Origin: Aidingimonas lacisalsi
GTDB lineage: Bacteria > Pseudomonadota > Gammaproteobacteria > Pseudomonadales > Halomonadaceae
Length of the DNA stretch: 64,000 nt
Assembly: GCF_008079445.1 (NCBI RefSeq)
Contig: NZ_VRYH01000007.1
Coordinates: 1-64,000, forward strand
Direction of reading: 5' to 3'
Below are positions 26,689-33,671 of the stretch, one piece after another (within the stretch, counting starts at the first letter, position 1; each line of letters begins with the position of its first letter). The notes under the pieces were generated by a model. It saw only the letters and a list, made by a program, of their open reading frames with translations. It searched no databases and was not told the origin of the DNA. The translations under genes were made by a program, and so were the position numbers.

Positions 26689-26833
26689 GCCAATTGACAC
26701 TCATAGTCGGACAGCGGCATCATTCCCTTATGATCAAATCAAATTCCGCACATATTTCCGGTCAGTGGTGGCGCTTCTAAGGCGAGGCGGCACGCGTATG
26801 TCTGTACAATGCCGCCGTCAGGGCGGCATTTTT
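26689..26833 (+). ncRNA. possible short island transcript
   Basis: A candidate promoter and a strong terminator bracket about 145 bases with no ORF over 16 codons. The only frame, 26730-26780 (MIKSNSAHISGQWWRF), lacks a ribosome binding site. It could be a small RNA opposed to the repressor gene or the stub left after loss of a cro/integrase gene. No RNA family is recognised. Confidence 0.3.
26808..26833 (+). terminator. Rho-independent terminator near attR
   Basis: AATGCCGCC (26808-26816) pairs with GGCGGCATT (26822-26830) around a 5-base loop and runs into TTTTT. It insulates trpGDC from transcription originating inside the island upstream of this point. Confidence 0.85.
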
Positions 26834-26879
26834 GTGCCTGAGAGGATCCTGCACGGCTGGCGCAAGTACATTGATCAAT

Positions 26880-26903
26880 CTGGGTAAGATCCTGGGTAAA
26901 GAT
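26880..26903. repeat. direct repeats beside attR, candidate arm sites
   Basis: CTGGGTAAGAT (26880-26890) and CTGGGTAAAGAT (26892-26903) are near-identical and lie 45-68 bases inside attR, where arm-type integrase sites are expected. No integrase is encoded to bind them. Confidence 0.4.
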
Positions 26904-26947
26904 GACAGAGAACTTTCAAAAGATTCAGCTATAACAGGTAGATAACG

Positions 26948-26975
26948 TCATGTCCGTGCTGATGATCGATAACTA
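26948..26975 (+). repeat. right attachment repeat (attR) containing the functional trpG start
   Basis: This is the second perfect copy of the 28-bp repeat; the trpG ATG is at 26950. The upstream sequence is island-derived, so trpG now uses AGGT at 26936-26939 rather than its native GGAG, and any promoter for trpGDC must come from the island end. TATAAC at 26930-26935 is a possible -10 without a convincing -35. Confidence 0.95.
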
Positions 26976-27543
26976 TGACAGTTTCACCTATAACCTGGTG
27001 CAGTATCTGGGAGAACTAGGGGCCAAGGTGGAAACGCACCGTAACGATACGATCACGATCGAGGCGATCGAGGCCATGGCCCCGAGCCATATCGTGATTT
27101 CTCCTGGCCCTTGCACACCTAACGAGGCAGGCATATCGATGGACGTGGTTCGCCACTTCGCCGGCCGGATACCGATTCTCGGGGTTTGCCTGGGGCACCA
27201 GGCGATCGGTCAGGTCTACGGTGGCGATGTCGTGCGTGCGCCACAGGTCATGCACGGCAAAACCTCTCGAGTGCACCATCGCGGTCAAGGGGTATTCCAG
27301 GGCCTGCAGGACCCTTTGGAAGTCACCCGGTATCACTCGCTTGTGGTTGCTGCCGAACATTTGCCAGAGTGTCTTGAAGTCACCGCTTGGGTCGATGAAG
27401 ACGACGTTACCCCCGGCCTGATCATGGGGTTTCGTCACAGGACACTGGATATCGAAGGCGTGCAGTTCCACCCGGAGTCGATACTCACTCGCCAGGGCCA
27501 TGAGCTACTGGCCAATTTCCTGCAACGCCGCGCCGCCCGCTAG
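26950..27543 (+). CDS. trpG: anthranilate synthase component II (glutamine amidotransferase)
   Basis: A 197-residue class I glutamine amidotransferase that supplies ammonia to TrpE. The N-terminus [20 protein letters not shown] is intact; the nucleophile Cys is in [10 protein letters not shown] and the His-Glu pair in VQFHPESIL. The first nine codons come from the island-borne attR copy. The gene sits 3.8 kb from trpE but only 15 bases from trpD. Since TrpE and TrpG are needed in equal amounts, separate expression after the insertion is notable. A PabA role is also possible for this family. Confidence 0.95.
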   Translation: MSVLMIDNYDSFTYNLVQYLGELGAKVETHRNDTITIEAIEAMAPSHIVISPGPCTPNEAGISMDVVRHFAGRIPILGVCLGHQAIGQVYGGDVVRAPQVMHGKTSRVHHRGQGVFQGLQDPLEVTRYHSLVVAAEHLPECLEVTAWVDEDDVTPGLIMGFRHRTLDIEGVQFHPESILTRQGHELLANFLQRRAAR

Positions 27544-27558
27544 ACAAGGAGAACCAGC

Positions 27559-28578
27559 ATGCAGATGAGCGATGCGATCGACGCGGTGATGCGCCGCCAG
27601 AACTTGAGTTTCGATGAGACTCATGCCGTCATGCATACGATCATGACCGGCGAAGCGACCGATGCGCAGATTGGCGGTTTCCTGATCGGCCTGTCCATGA
27701 AGGGGGAAACGGCGGAAGAGATCAGCGCTGCGGCTCAGGTCATGCGCGAGCTGATGACGCCGGTGACGGTGCATTCCGATAATATCGTCGATATCGTCGG
27801 CACCGGCGGCGATGGTGCCAACCTGTTCAATGTGTCGTCGGCCGCCAGTTTCGGGGCGGGTGCGCGGGGGGCCCCCGGGGGGCACCATGAGGACCTCAGT
27901 GTGGCATCGTCATCCGGGAGTGCGGATTTATTCTCGGTCGCGGGTATCAGTCTGGAACTCGATGCCGAGCAGGTTGCGCGGTGTATCGATCAGGTCGGCG
28001 TCGGCTTCATGTTCGCCCCCATGCATCATCAGGCGATGCGACATGCTGTCGGGCCGCGTCGTGAGATGGGAGTGCGGACGCTGTTCAACATCCTCGGTCC
28101 GTTGACGAATCCCGCCAGCGCACCCAACCAGTTGCTGGGGGTGTACCACGCCGATTTGGTACCGGTGATGGCGGACGTTCTCAAACGGCTTGGCAGCAAC
28201 CACGTGTTGGTGGTGAATGCCGAGGACGGGCTCGATGAAATCTCTCTGGCGGCGCCGACGCGGGTGGCGGAGCTCAAGGACGGTGACATCCGTGAGTATC
28301 GTATCGCTCCCGAGGATTTCGGGATCGAGAGACAGGCTCTGGAACCGCTTAAAGTCGTGACGGCGGAGGACAGCCTGCGTTTGGTTCGGGAGGCCCTGGC
28401 CGGCGTAGGGCCGGCCGCTGACATCGTTGCTCTGAATGCGGGGGCGGCATTGTATGCAGCCGGCATTGCGGATGATATCGCCGAGGGTGTGACGATGGCA
28501 GAGGACGCTCAGGCTTCCGGGTTACCGCAAGAAAAAATGAAGGAACTCGCCGATTTTACCCGTATTTATGCGCAATAA
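27559..28578 (+). CDS. trpD: anthranilate phosphoribosyltransferase with disrupted KHGN motif
   Basis: A 339-residue TrpD, which joins anthranilate and PRPP. Conserved parts are the N-terminal helical domain, GTGGDGANLFNVSSAASF, SSSGSADL, APMHHQAMRHAVGPRREMG and LFNILGPLTNP. Between AASF and SSSGSAD the family has about 20 residues including the invariant KHGNR that contacts PRPP and anthranilate. Here that stretch reads GAGARGAPGGHHEDLSVA, with no Lys or Asn. The DNA there includes 22 consecutive G/C bases (27862-27883). The frame stays open on both sides. Either an assembly error with compensating indels or a true lesion would explain it. Confidence 0.85.
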   Translation: MQMSDAIDAVMRRQNLSFDETHAVMHTIMTGEATDAQIGGFLIGLSMKGETAEEISAAAQVMRELMTPVTVHSDNIVDIVGTGGDGANLFNVSSAASFGAGARGAPGGHHEDLSVASSSGSADLFSVAGISLELDAEQVARCIDQVGVGFMFAPMHHQAMRHAVGPRREMGVRTLFNILGPLTNPASAPNQLLGVYHADLVPVMADVLKRLGSNHVLVVNAEDGLDEISLAAPTRVAELKDGDIREYRIAPEDFGIERQALEPLKVVTAEDSLRLVREALAGVGPAADIVALNAGAALYAAGIADDIAEGVTMAEDAQASGLPQEKMKELADFTRIYAQ

Positions 28579-28596
28579 TCGTCACAGGATGGTGTC

Positions 28597-29406
28597 ATGA
28601 CATCTCAACCGTCGGTATTACCCACGATTCTTGCTCGGATCCTCGCTCGTAAACGGGAGGAAATTGCCGAGCGTCGCCGGGCCGTCAGTGATACTGACCT
28701 GCTGTCGCTGGCTGAGCGGCAGAGTATGCCACGGGGATTCATCCAATCGCTGCGTAAGCGTATCGCAGCGGGGGACCCGGCGGTTATTGCCGAGATCAAG
28801 AAGGCGTCGCCTTCCAAGGGCGTAATACGTGAGTCGTTCGATCCGGCGGCCATTGCCCGCTCCTATCGCGCGGGCGGAGCCGCATGTCTGTCGGTGTTGA
28901 CTGATGCCGATTTCTTCCAGGGCCATGAAGATGATCTGACGATGGCTCGAGAGGCTTGCGACCTGCCCGTCATTCGCAAGGATTTTCTGATCGACGGCTA
29001 TCAGGTGAACGAGGCGCGTGCCATTGGCGCGGACTGTATTCTGCTGATCGTTGCCGCTCTGGATGATGCCCAGCTTCAGGATCTGCACCAGCAGGCCGAA
29101 TCGCTGGGGATGGATGTACTGGTGGAAGTCCATGACCGGCATGAGCTGGAACGAGCGATGCGACTCGAGCTTTCCTTGATCGGCATCAACAATCGCGATC
29201 TGCATACGTTCGAGACTCGACTGGAGACGACGTTCGATATGCTGACGGTGATTCCTGCCGGGATCACCGTCGTGACCGAATCGGGTATTCATCAGCGAGA
29301 TGACGTCGCCTGCATGCGCCAACAAGGCGTTCATGGCTTTCTGGTCGGCGAAGCCTTCATGCGTCAGGAGGTGCCGGGGGAAGCGCTGCGCCAACTCTTT
29401 TTCTAG
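28597..29406 (+). CDS. trpC: indole-3-glycerol phosphate synthase
   Basis: A 269-residue monofunctional IGPS (no fused TrpF) converting CdRP to indole-3-glycerol phosphate. TIM-barrel signatures are intact: [56 protein letters not shown] and [12 protein letters not shown]. It follows trpD by 18 bases. Its integrity contrasts with the damaged motif in trpD. trpF, trpB and trpA are not in the window. Confidence 0.96.
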   Translation: MTSQPSVLPTILARILARKREEIAERRRAVSDTDLLSLAERQSMPRGFIQSLRKRIAAGDPAVIAEIKKASPSKGVIRESFDPAAIARSYRAGGAACLSVLTDADFFQGHEDDLTMAREACDLPVIRKDFLIDGYQVNEARAIGADCILLIVAALDDAQLQDLHQQAESLGMDVLVEVHDRHELERAMRLELSLIGINNRDLHTFETRLETTFDMLTVIPAGITVVTESGIHQRDDVACMRQQGVHGFLVGEAFMRQEVPGEALRQLFF

Positions 29407-29418
29407 CGTCTCGCCGAG

Positions 29419-31221
29419 TCACCGAGCCGGTGAATCGGCAAAGATCAGACTGACTAGCGTATCGCCGCGCTTCGGCGTCAAGCCGGCCTCGGCCGTCGCG
29501 AGACGCACGCGGCCCGATTGACCGATGCACAGCAGGGGCAACCAGCGATCGCCATGACGACGGCGCTGCTCCTCGAAGCGGCTACCTTCGGCAATTGGCG
29601 CGCGACGCATTTCGCCGCCTTCGGCAACCAACCTCGATAGCTTGGCAAAGGTCACGTTGCGCCCGAACAGCAACGGCACATGATCCAGCGCCTGGCCATG
29701 GGGACGTCCTGCTCGTCGACCTTCATCCACCGCCAGTCGGAACACTCGGTCGCGCCCCAACAGGTGTTCGAAATGGAGAGCCGCCAAGTCGTTGAGTTCC
29801 CGGTATGGAGACAGCGGTAACAAATAACCGATACTGCTGAGCTCCAGGTGCTGGGCGGCATGTTCCGATAGCGGATCGCCATAATACGTGGAGAGCCCTG
29901 CTTGCTGGGCGAGCTGGATGGCATCCCAGTTACTGTCGGCGAGTACGACGCTGACGCCGGCGTCCTTGAGTTGAATGCCGACCTCGCGAGCGACCTGGTT
30001 GGCACCGATGATCAGTACGCCACTGGGGGATGGGCGCTGTACACCGAGCCAGCGGGCCAGTGGCCGTGACAACAGGCTCTGACTGACTACGGTGCTGATG
30101 ATCACGAGGAAGGTGATCGGCACCAGCATCTCGGCGCCGGCAACGCCCGCTTCCTGTAGGCGGAGCGCGAATAGCGAGGCTACTGCCGCAGCGACGATAC
30201 CCCGTGGTGATATAAAGGCCAGCAGGGCTTTCTCACGCAGTTCGAGGCCACTGCCCAGGGTGCATAGCCAGACCGTCAATGGCCGCGCTATACCCACCAG
30301 AATGGCGAGGAAGGCCCAGGCTGGCCAGTCCAGCAATGCCAGTTGATCGACGGTGAGCCTGGCAGCCAGCAGGATGAAAAGTCCTGAAATCAGCAATACC
30401 GACAGGGTTTCCTTGAATTCGATGATCGGGCGTGTCGGCACGCCGCGCATGTTGGCTAGCCATACCCCCATTACCGTGACGGTCAATAGCCCCGACTCAT
30501 GGAATAGCCGGTTGGAGAGCGTGAATAGCGTCAGCATCAACATCAGTGTGCCGAAGCTATGCAACTGACGGGGTAGCCAATGGCGTCGTAGCACCAGTCC
30601 CCAGCAATAGCCGCCGGCGATACCCAACCCGAAACCAATCAATGCTGTCTTGGCGAAGAGCAGTAATGTCTGGGTCGCGGCTTCGCTGCCGCCTGATCCC
30701 AGTGCCACGAATTCGTAGACCAGTACCGCGCCGATGGCCCCCATCGGATCGATGAGAATGCCTTCCCAGCGCAGGATCTGGGTCAGGTGTTCCCGGGCGC
30801 GCAGGGTCTGCAGCATGGGCAGAATGACGGTGGGGCCGGTGACTACCAGCAGGGCTCCCAGAACGCTGGCCATTTCCCAGGTGAGTGCCAGCAGATAGTG
30901 AGCAGCCAGTGTTGCGGTCGCTCCGGTAATCAGGGCGCCCCATGTCACCAGCCGACGAACTGTCCGGCCATGACCACCTAGTTCGCGGAAGTTCAGGGTC
31001 AGACTGCCTTCGAACAGGATCACGGCCACGGCCAGCGATACCAGAGGAAACAGCAGGTCGCCGAAAAGAGCATCAGGGTCGAGCAGCCCCATGACGGGGC
31101 CCACAGCAATACCGGCGACCAAGAGTGTCAGGATCGCCGGTAACTTGAGTTGCCAAGCCAGCCATTGGCATATCAAAGCCAGCAGGCCGATTGCCGCCAG
31201 GTTGAAACCCGCATGCTCCAT
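29419..31221 (-). CDS. CPA1-type cation:proton antiporter with RCK N-terminal domain
   Basis: A 600-residue inner membrane protein. About twelve hydrophobic helices fill residues 1-390, including the AVAVILFEGSLTL and GPTVILPML segments typical of NhaP-like sodium/proton or potassium/proton exchangers. A cytoplasmic Rossmann domain follows (GVLIIGANQVAREVGIQL near 410), as in TrkA-N/RCK-coupled antiporters gated by nucleotide. Such exchangers suit a halotolerant organism, but the ion specificity cannot be read from the sequence. It is convergent with trpC, 12 bases apart. Confidence 0.88.
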   Translation of the reverse strand: MEHAGFNLAAIGLLALICQWLAWQLKLPAILTLLVAGIAVGPVMGLLDPDALFGDLLFPLVSLAVAVILFEGSLTLNFRELGGHGRTVRRLVTWGALITGATATLAAHYLLALTWEMASVLGALLVVTGPTVILPMLQTLRAREHLTQILRWEGILIDPMGAIGAVLVYEFVALGSGGSEAATQTLLLFAKTALIGFGLGIAGGYCWGLVLRRHWLPRQLHSFGTLMLMLTLFTLSNRLFHESGLLTVTVMGVWLANMRGVPTRPIIEFKETLSVLLISGLFILLAARLTVDQLALLDWPAWAFLAILVGIARPLTVWLCTLGSGLELREKALLAFISPRGIVAAAVASLFALRLQEAGVAGAEMLVPITFLVIISTVVSQSLLSRPLARWLGVQRPSPSGVLIIGANQVAREVGIQLKDAGVSVVLADSNWDAIQLAQQAGLSTYYGDPLSEHAAQHLELSSIGYLLPLSPYRELNDLAALHFEHLLGRDRVFRLAVDEGRRAGRPHGQALDHVPLLFGRNVTFAKLSRLVAEGGEMRRAPIAEGSRFEEQRRRHGDRWLPLLCIGQSGRVRLATAEAGLTPKRGDTLVSLIFADSPAR

Positions 31222-31317
31222 CGCTTACGCGCTCCATCTGATGAAAGGGGCGCGCAGCCTAGCGTTGCCGGACGAAACTTGCAATCCATCGAGTCGATGA
31301 AGTTCGTGTATGTCGTG

Positions 31318-31518
31318 CTAGCGGTGGAACAACCAGAGGAGCAGTGACAGCGCGACGCTGACCAGTATCATGGTGGTGATCGGAAAGTAGAAGGCGACAT
31401 TGTCTCGTTTGATGACGATGTCACCGGGTAAGTGCCCGAGGGGAAGCTTGCTCAACCAGGGCCATAGCAACCCAATGGCGATGATCGCCAGACCCAGAAT
31501 GACTAACGTGCGGGACAT
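31318..31518 (-). CDS. DUF2905 family membrane protein
   Basis: A 66-residue protein with two hydrophobic helices (LVILGLAIIAIGLLWPWL and the C-terminal ILVSVALSLLLWLF) separated by the conserved loop LPLGHLPGDIVIKRDN, which identifies DUF2905. Function unknown. It stands alone between the antiporter and the cytochrome gene, both on the same strand. Confidence 0.9.
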   Translation of the reverse strand: MSRTLVILGLAIIAIGLLWPWLSKLPLGHLPGDIVIKRDNVAFYFPITTMILVSVALSLLLWLFHR

Positions 31519-31607
31519 GGCACTATGTCGACTCTGTATGACCTTGATGGCAATGACTATGAAAGCGCCGACCTGAACTCGTCAAGCCGACGCGATTGCG
31601 CGTCGCG

Positions 31608-32246
31608 TCACTGTGACGTGGACTGCGATTCGTAGTGAGCGAGGAAGTGGGCCAGTGCTTCGATCTCCTCGTTAGACACATCACGCAGGATATCGATCAT
31701 TGTGGTATCCGGGCCGCCGCGGTTGCGTTCACGGTAATCCTTCATGGCCTTGATCAGGTAGTCCTCGCGTTGTCCGGCCAGGCGAGGCATCTGCTCATTA
31801 CCGGAAAAATCCGATCGGTGACAGGAAGCGCAACGCATCTCCCTGGCCAATGTCTTGCCTTGCTCGTAACGCCGTGAGTCAAGGTCCGACAGGTCGGGAG
31901 CCGGTGACACTGGCTGTTTCGCATAATAGGCGGCCAGCGCCTCGATTTCCGCGTCACTCAACCCTTGGGCCTGTGGCGTCATGACATCGTTGTTGCGTAG
32001 CGTTTCACGGAAATAAATCATCTGGTTGGTGATGGTCAAGGCCGGTTGGCCGGCTAGCGAAGGGATCTCCGGTGTCGTGGAGTTGCCATTCTCGCCATGA
32101 CAGTCGGCACACACTTCGACCTGTTCCTCCAGAGGAAGGCCGGCAGCCGGTGCCTGGCCATTCGCTGCCGGTACGAAGCCGAGGACGGTCAGCGCCAGAA
32201 GCGCTGACCTCCCTAGATGCCATCCTTGCTTGCCGAATTGCATCAT
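31608..32246 (-). CDS. diheme c-type cytochrome
   Basis: A 212-residue periplasmic cytochrome. The signal peptide ends near PAANGQ; two CxxCH sites (CADCH near residue 47, CASCH near 142) define two class I domains, as in cytochrome c4, with candidate axial Met in MTPQAQG and MPRLAGQ. ATG 32246 has AAGGG 8 bases upstream; a longer frame has no signal peptide. It starts 10 bases after the sorbosone-dehydrogenase-like gene, so it probably accepts electrons from that enzyme. Confidence 0.9.
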   Translation of the reverse strand: MMQFGKQGWHLGRSALLALTVLGFVPAANGQAPAAGLPLEEQVEVCADCHGENGNSTTPEIPSLAGQPALTITNQMIYFRETLRNNDVMTPQAQGLSDAEIEALAAYYAKQPVSPAPDLSDLDSRRYEQGKTLAREMRCASCHRSDFSGNEQMPRLAGQREDYLIKAMKDYRERNRGGPDTTMIDILRDVSNEEIEALAHFLAHYESQSTSQ

Positions 32247-32256
32247 CGTCAATCCC

Positions 32257-33501
32257 TTAGTAGTCAGGCGCTTCGTAGGTGATGCGATACACGGCGCCGT
32301 TCTGATCATCCGATACCAGCAAGGAGCCATCGGGAAGTTCCTGAACATCCGTCGGACGACCGCTGAACTCGTTGGTACGCGGATCGAGGAACCCATCCAT
32401 GAACGTCGAGGTCGAGGCAGAGTCGCCGTCGTCGGAGATCATGGCCACCTTGACGTCGAAACCGCTGTTCATGGTGCGATTCCAGGAGCCGTGTCGGGCT
32501 ATGAACATGGCGTTGCGATACTCGTCGGGGAACATGTCGCCTTGGTAGAAGCGCATGCCCAGTGGGGCCGTGTGCGGTCCCATCAAGGCGGCAGGGTAAG
32601 TAATGTCGTCACATGCCCCTTCGCTTCCCCGTTCGGGATCGACAAAACCATTGGCGTGGCACGCCGGGAAGCCGAAATGCTCGCCACTCTCGCTGATCCG
32701 GTTGAGTTCATCGCTGGGGATATGCTGGCTGATCCAGTCCTGGTTGTTATCGGTGAACCAGAGCTCCCCGGTTTCGGGATGGAAGTCGAAGCCGACGGTA
32801 TTGCGTACCCCCCGCGCCTCGATGCGCATATCCGTGCCATCTGGCTCATAACTGCGGATAGTGGCATGGACATCGGCATCCACGTCACAGCCGTTGCAAG
32901 GGGCGCCTACCGGTACATACAGCCGGTCATCCGGACCAAAGGCGAGGAACTTCCAGCCATGGTGTTCGTCGTCGGGCAGGTCGAATTCATCGGTCAACTC
33001 AACAGGTTCAGGAACATTGCCATCCGCAAGATGGGATTCGATATCGTCGTAACGGTAGACCTCATTGATAGCGGCGACATAGAGGCTACCATCCTTGAAA
33101 GCGACACCATTGGGTTGAGTCAGGCCGTTGGCAACCGTCATGGTTTCGCGTTCGTCGCCATTGTCCATGACAGCATAGACACGACCGATGGAACGGGTGC
33201 CTAGAAACAGCGTGCCTTCATCGCCGAGGGCCATCATGCGAGCGCCGGGCATGCCATGTGCCCAGACCTCGGCATTGAATCCATCCGGTAGACGAATGTG
33301 GTCGAGAGGCAACTCCTCTTTAGGCGTTTGCGTCATCTTGCCGGCGTGGGGTGCCATGGGAGCGTCCTGCAAGGAGTCCGGACGACCCTGGGCCCATGCC
33401 GGTTCATCATCCTGTGCGAGGGCTTGCGTGGTGATGCCCAGGGTCGCCAAGCCGCCTATGGCCAACAGCATGGGAGCTAACGTCGAGCGTGCTAATTTCA
33501 T
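32257..33501 (-). CDS. PQQ-type sugar dehydrogenase, L-sorbosone dehydrogenase family
   Basis: A 414-residue periplasmic beta-propeller protein with a signal peptide (LAPMLLAIGGLATLGITTQALA). Propeller repeats begin at LPDGFNAEVWAHGMPGARMM; the family motifs ARGVRNTVGFDFHP and GELWFTDNN with an intact Arg-Asn pair, and a Cys pair (PCNGC) resemble soluble aldose/sorbosone dehydrogenases. The likely acceptor is the diheme cytochrome encoded 10 bases downstream. The actual substrate is not determinable. There is no PQQ synthesis operon in the window. Confidence 0.88.
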   Translation of the reverse strand: MKLARSTLAPMLLAIGGLATLGITTQALAQDDEPAWAQGRPDSLQDAPMAPHAGKMTQTPKEELPLDHIRLPDGFNAEVWAHGMPGARMMALGDEGTLFLGTRSIGRVYAVMDNGDERETMTVANGLTQPNGVAFKDGSLYVAAINEVYRYDDIESHLADGNVPEPVELTDEFDLPDDEHHGWKFLAFGPDDRLYVPVGAPCNGCDVDADVHATIRSYEPDGTDMRIEARGVRNTVGFDFHPETGELWFTDNNQDWISQHIPSDELNRISESGEHFGFPACHANGFVDPERGSEGACDDITYPAALMGPHTAPLGMRFYQGDMFPDEYRNAMFIARHGSWNRTMNSGFDVKVAMISDDGDSASTSTFMDGFLDPRTNEFSGRPTDVQELPDGSLLVSDDQNGAVYRITYEAPDY

Positions 33502-33671
33502 GGCCGATATCCTTTCTTGTTCGTTGCGCTCTGCCCGAAGAAGGCGTGTGCAGGCCGATCTTTCGGGCGAACACGGTGAGTACCATGGATAGGGACCGTT
33601 GCTTGACGTGCGAACGGCATTGGTCCCCTACACAGTGTAGTCGGCTTGTCGTTGCTTGCAGGCTGATGGAT

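Larger units (their letters stand above)
23130..26975. mobile_element. 3.8-kb integrase-less island inserted in the 5' end of trpG
   Basis: The segment between two perfect 28-bp repeats separates trpE from a reconstituted trpG. Excision across the repeats would restore the native 72-bp spacer. Left-half genes (23997, 24334) run rightward; right-half genes (24818, 25122, 25565, 25967, 26252) run leftward. All are small and unlike the core genes around them; the right half is visibly richer in A+T. A repressor-like gene near attR, a LexA-type box and a DUF1654 gene point to a phage-related origin. I found no tyrosine or serine recombinase and no transposase, so the element is either decayed or moved in trans. 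Confidence 0.9.

Noticed and set aside
23158-26947. Tailocin or pyocin genes in the trpE-trpG interval
   Set aside because: The locus matches the Pseudomonas pyocin site, but no tail, lysis or holin-like gene is visible in 3.8 kb.
23130-26975. Insertion sequence or composite transposon between trpE and trpG
   Set aside because: No transposase and no terminal inverted repeats; a 28-bp target repeat is far longer than IS target duplications and fits att sites instead.
32230-33204. A 324-codon plus-strand frame opposite the sorbosone-dehydrogenase gene
   Set aside because: Shadow frame caused by high GC codon bias; the minus-strand gene has signal peptide and family motifs.
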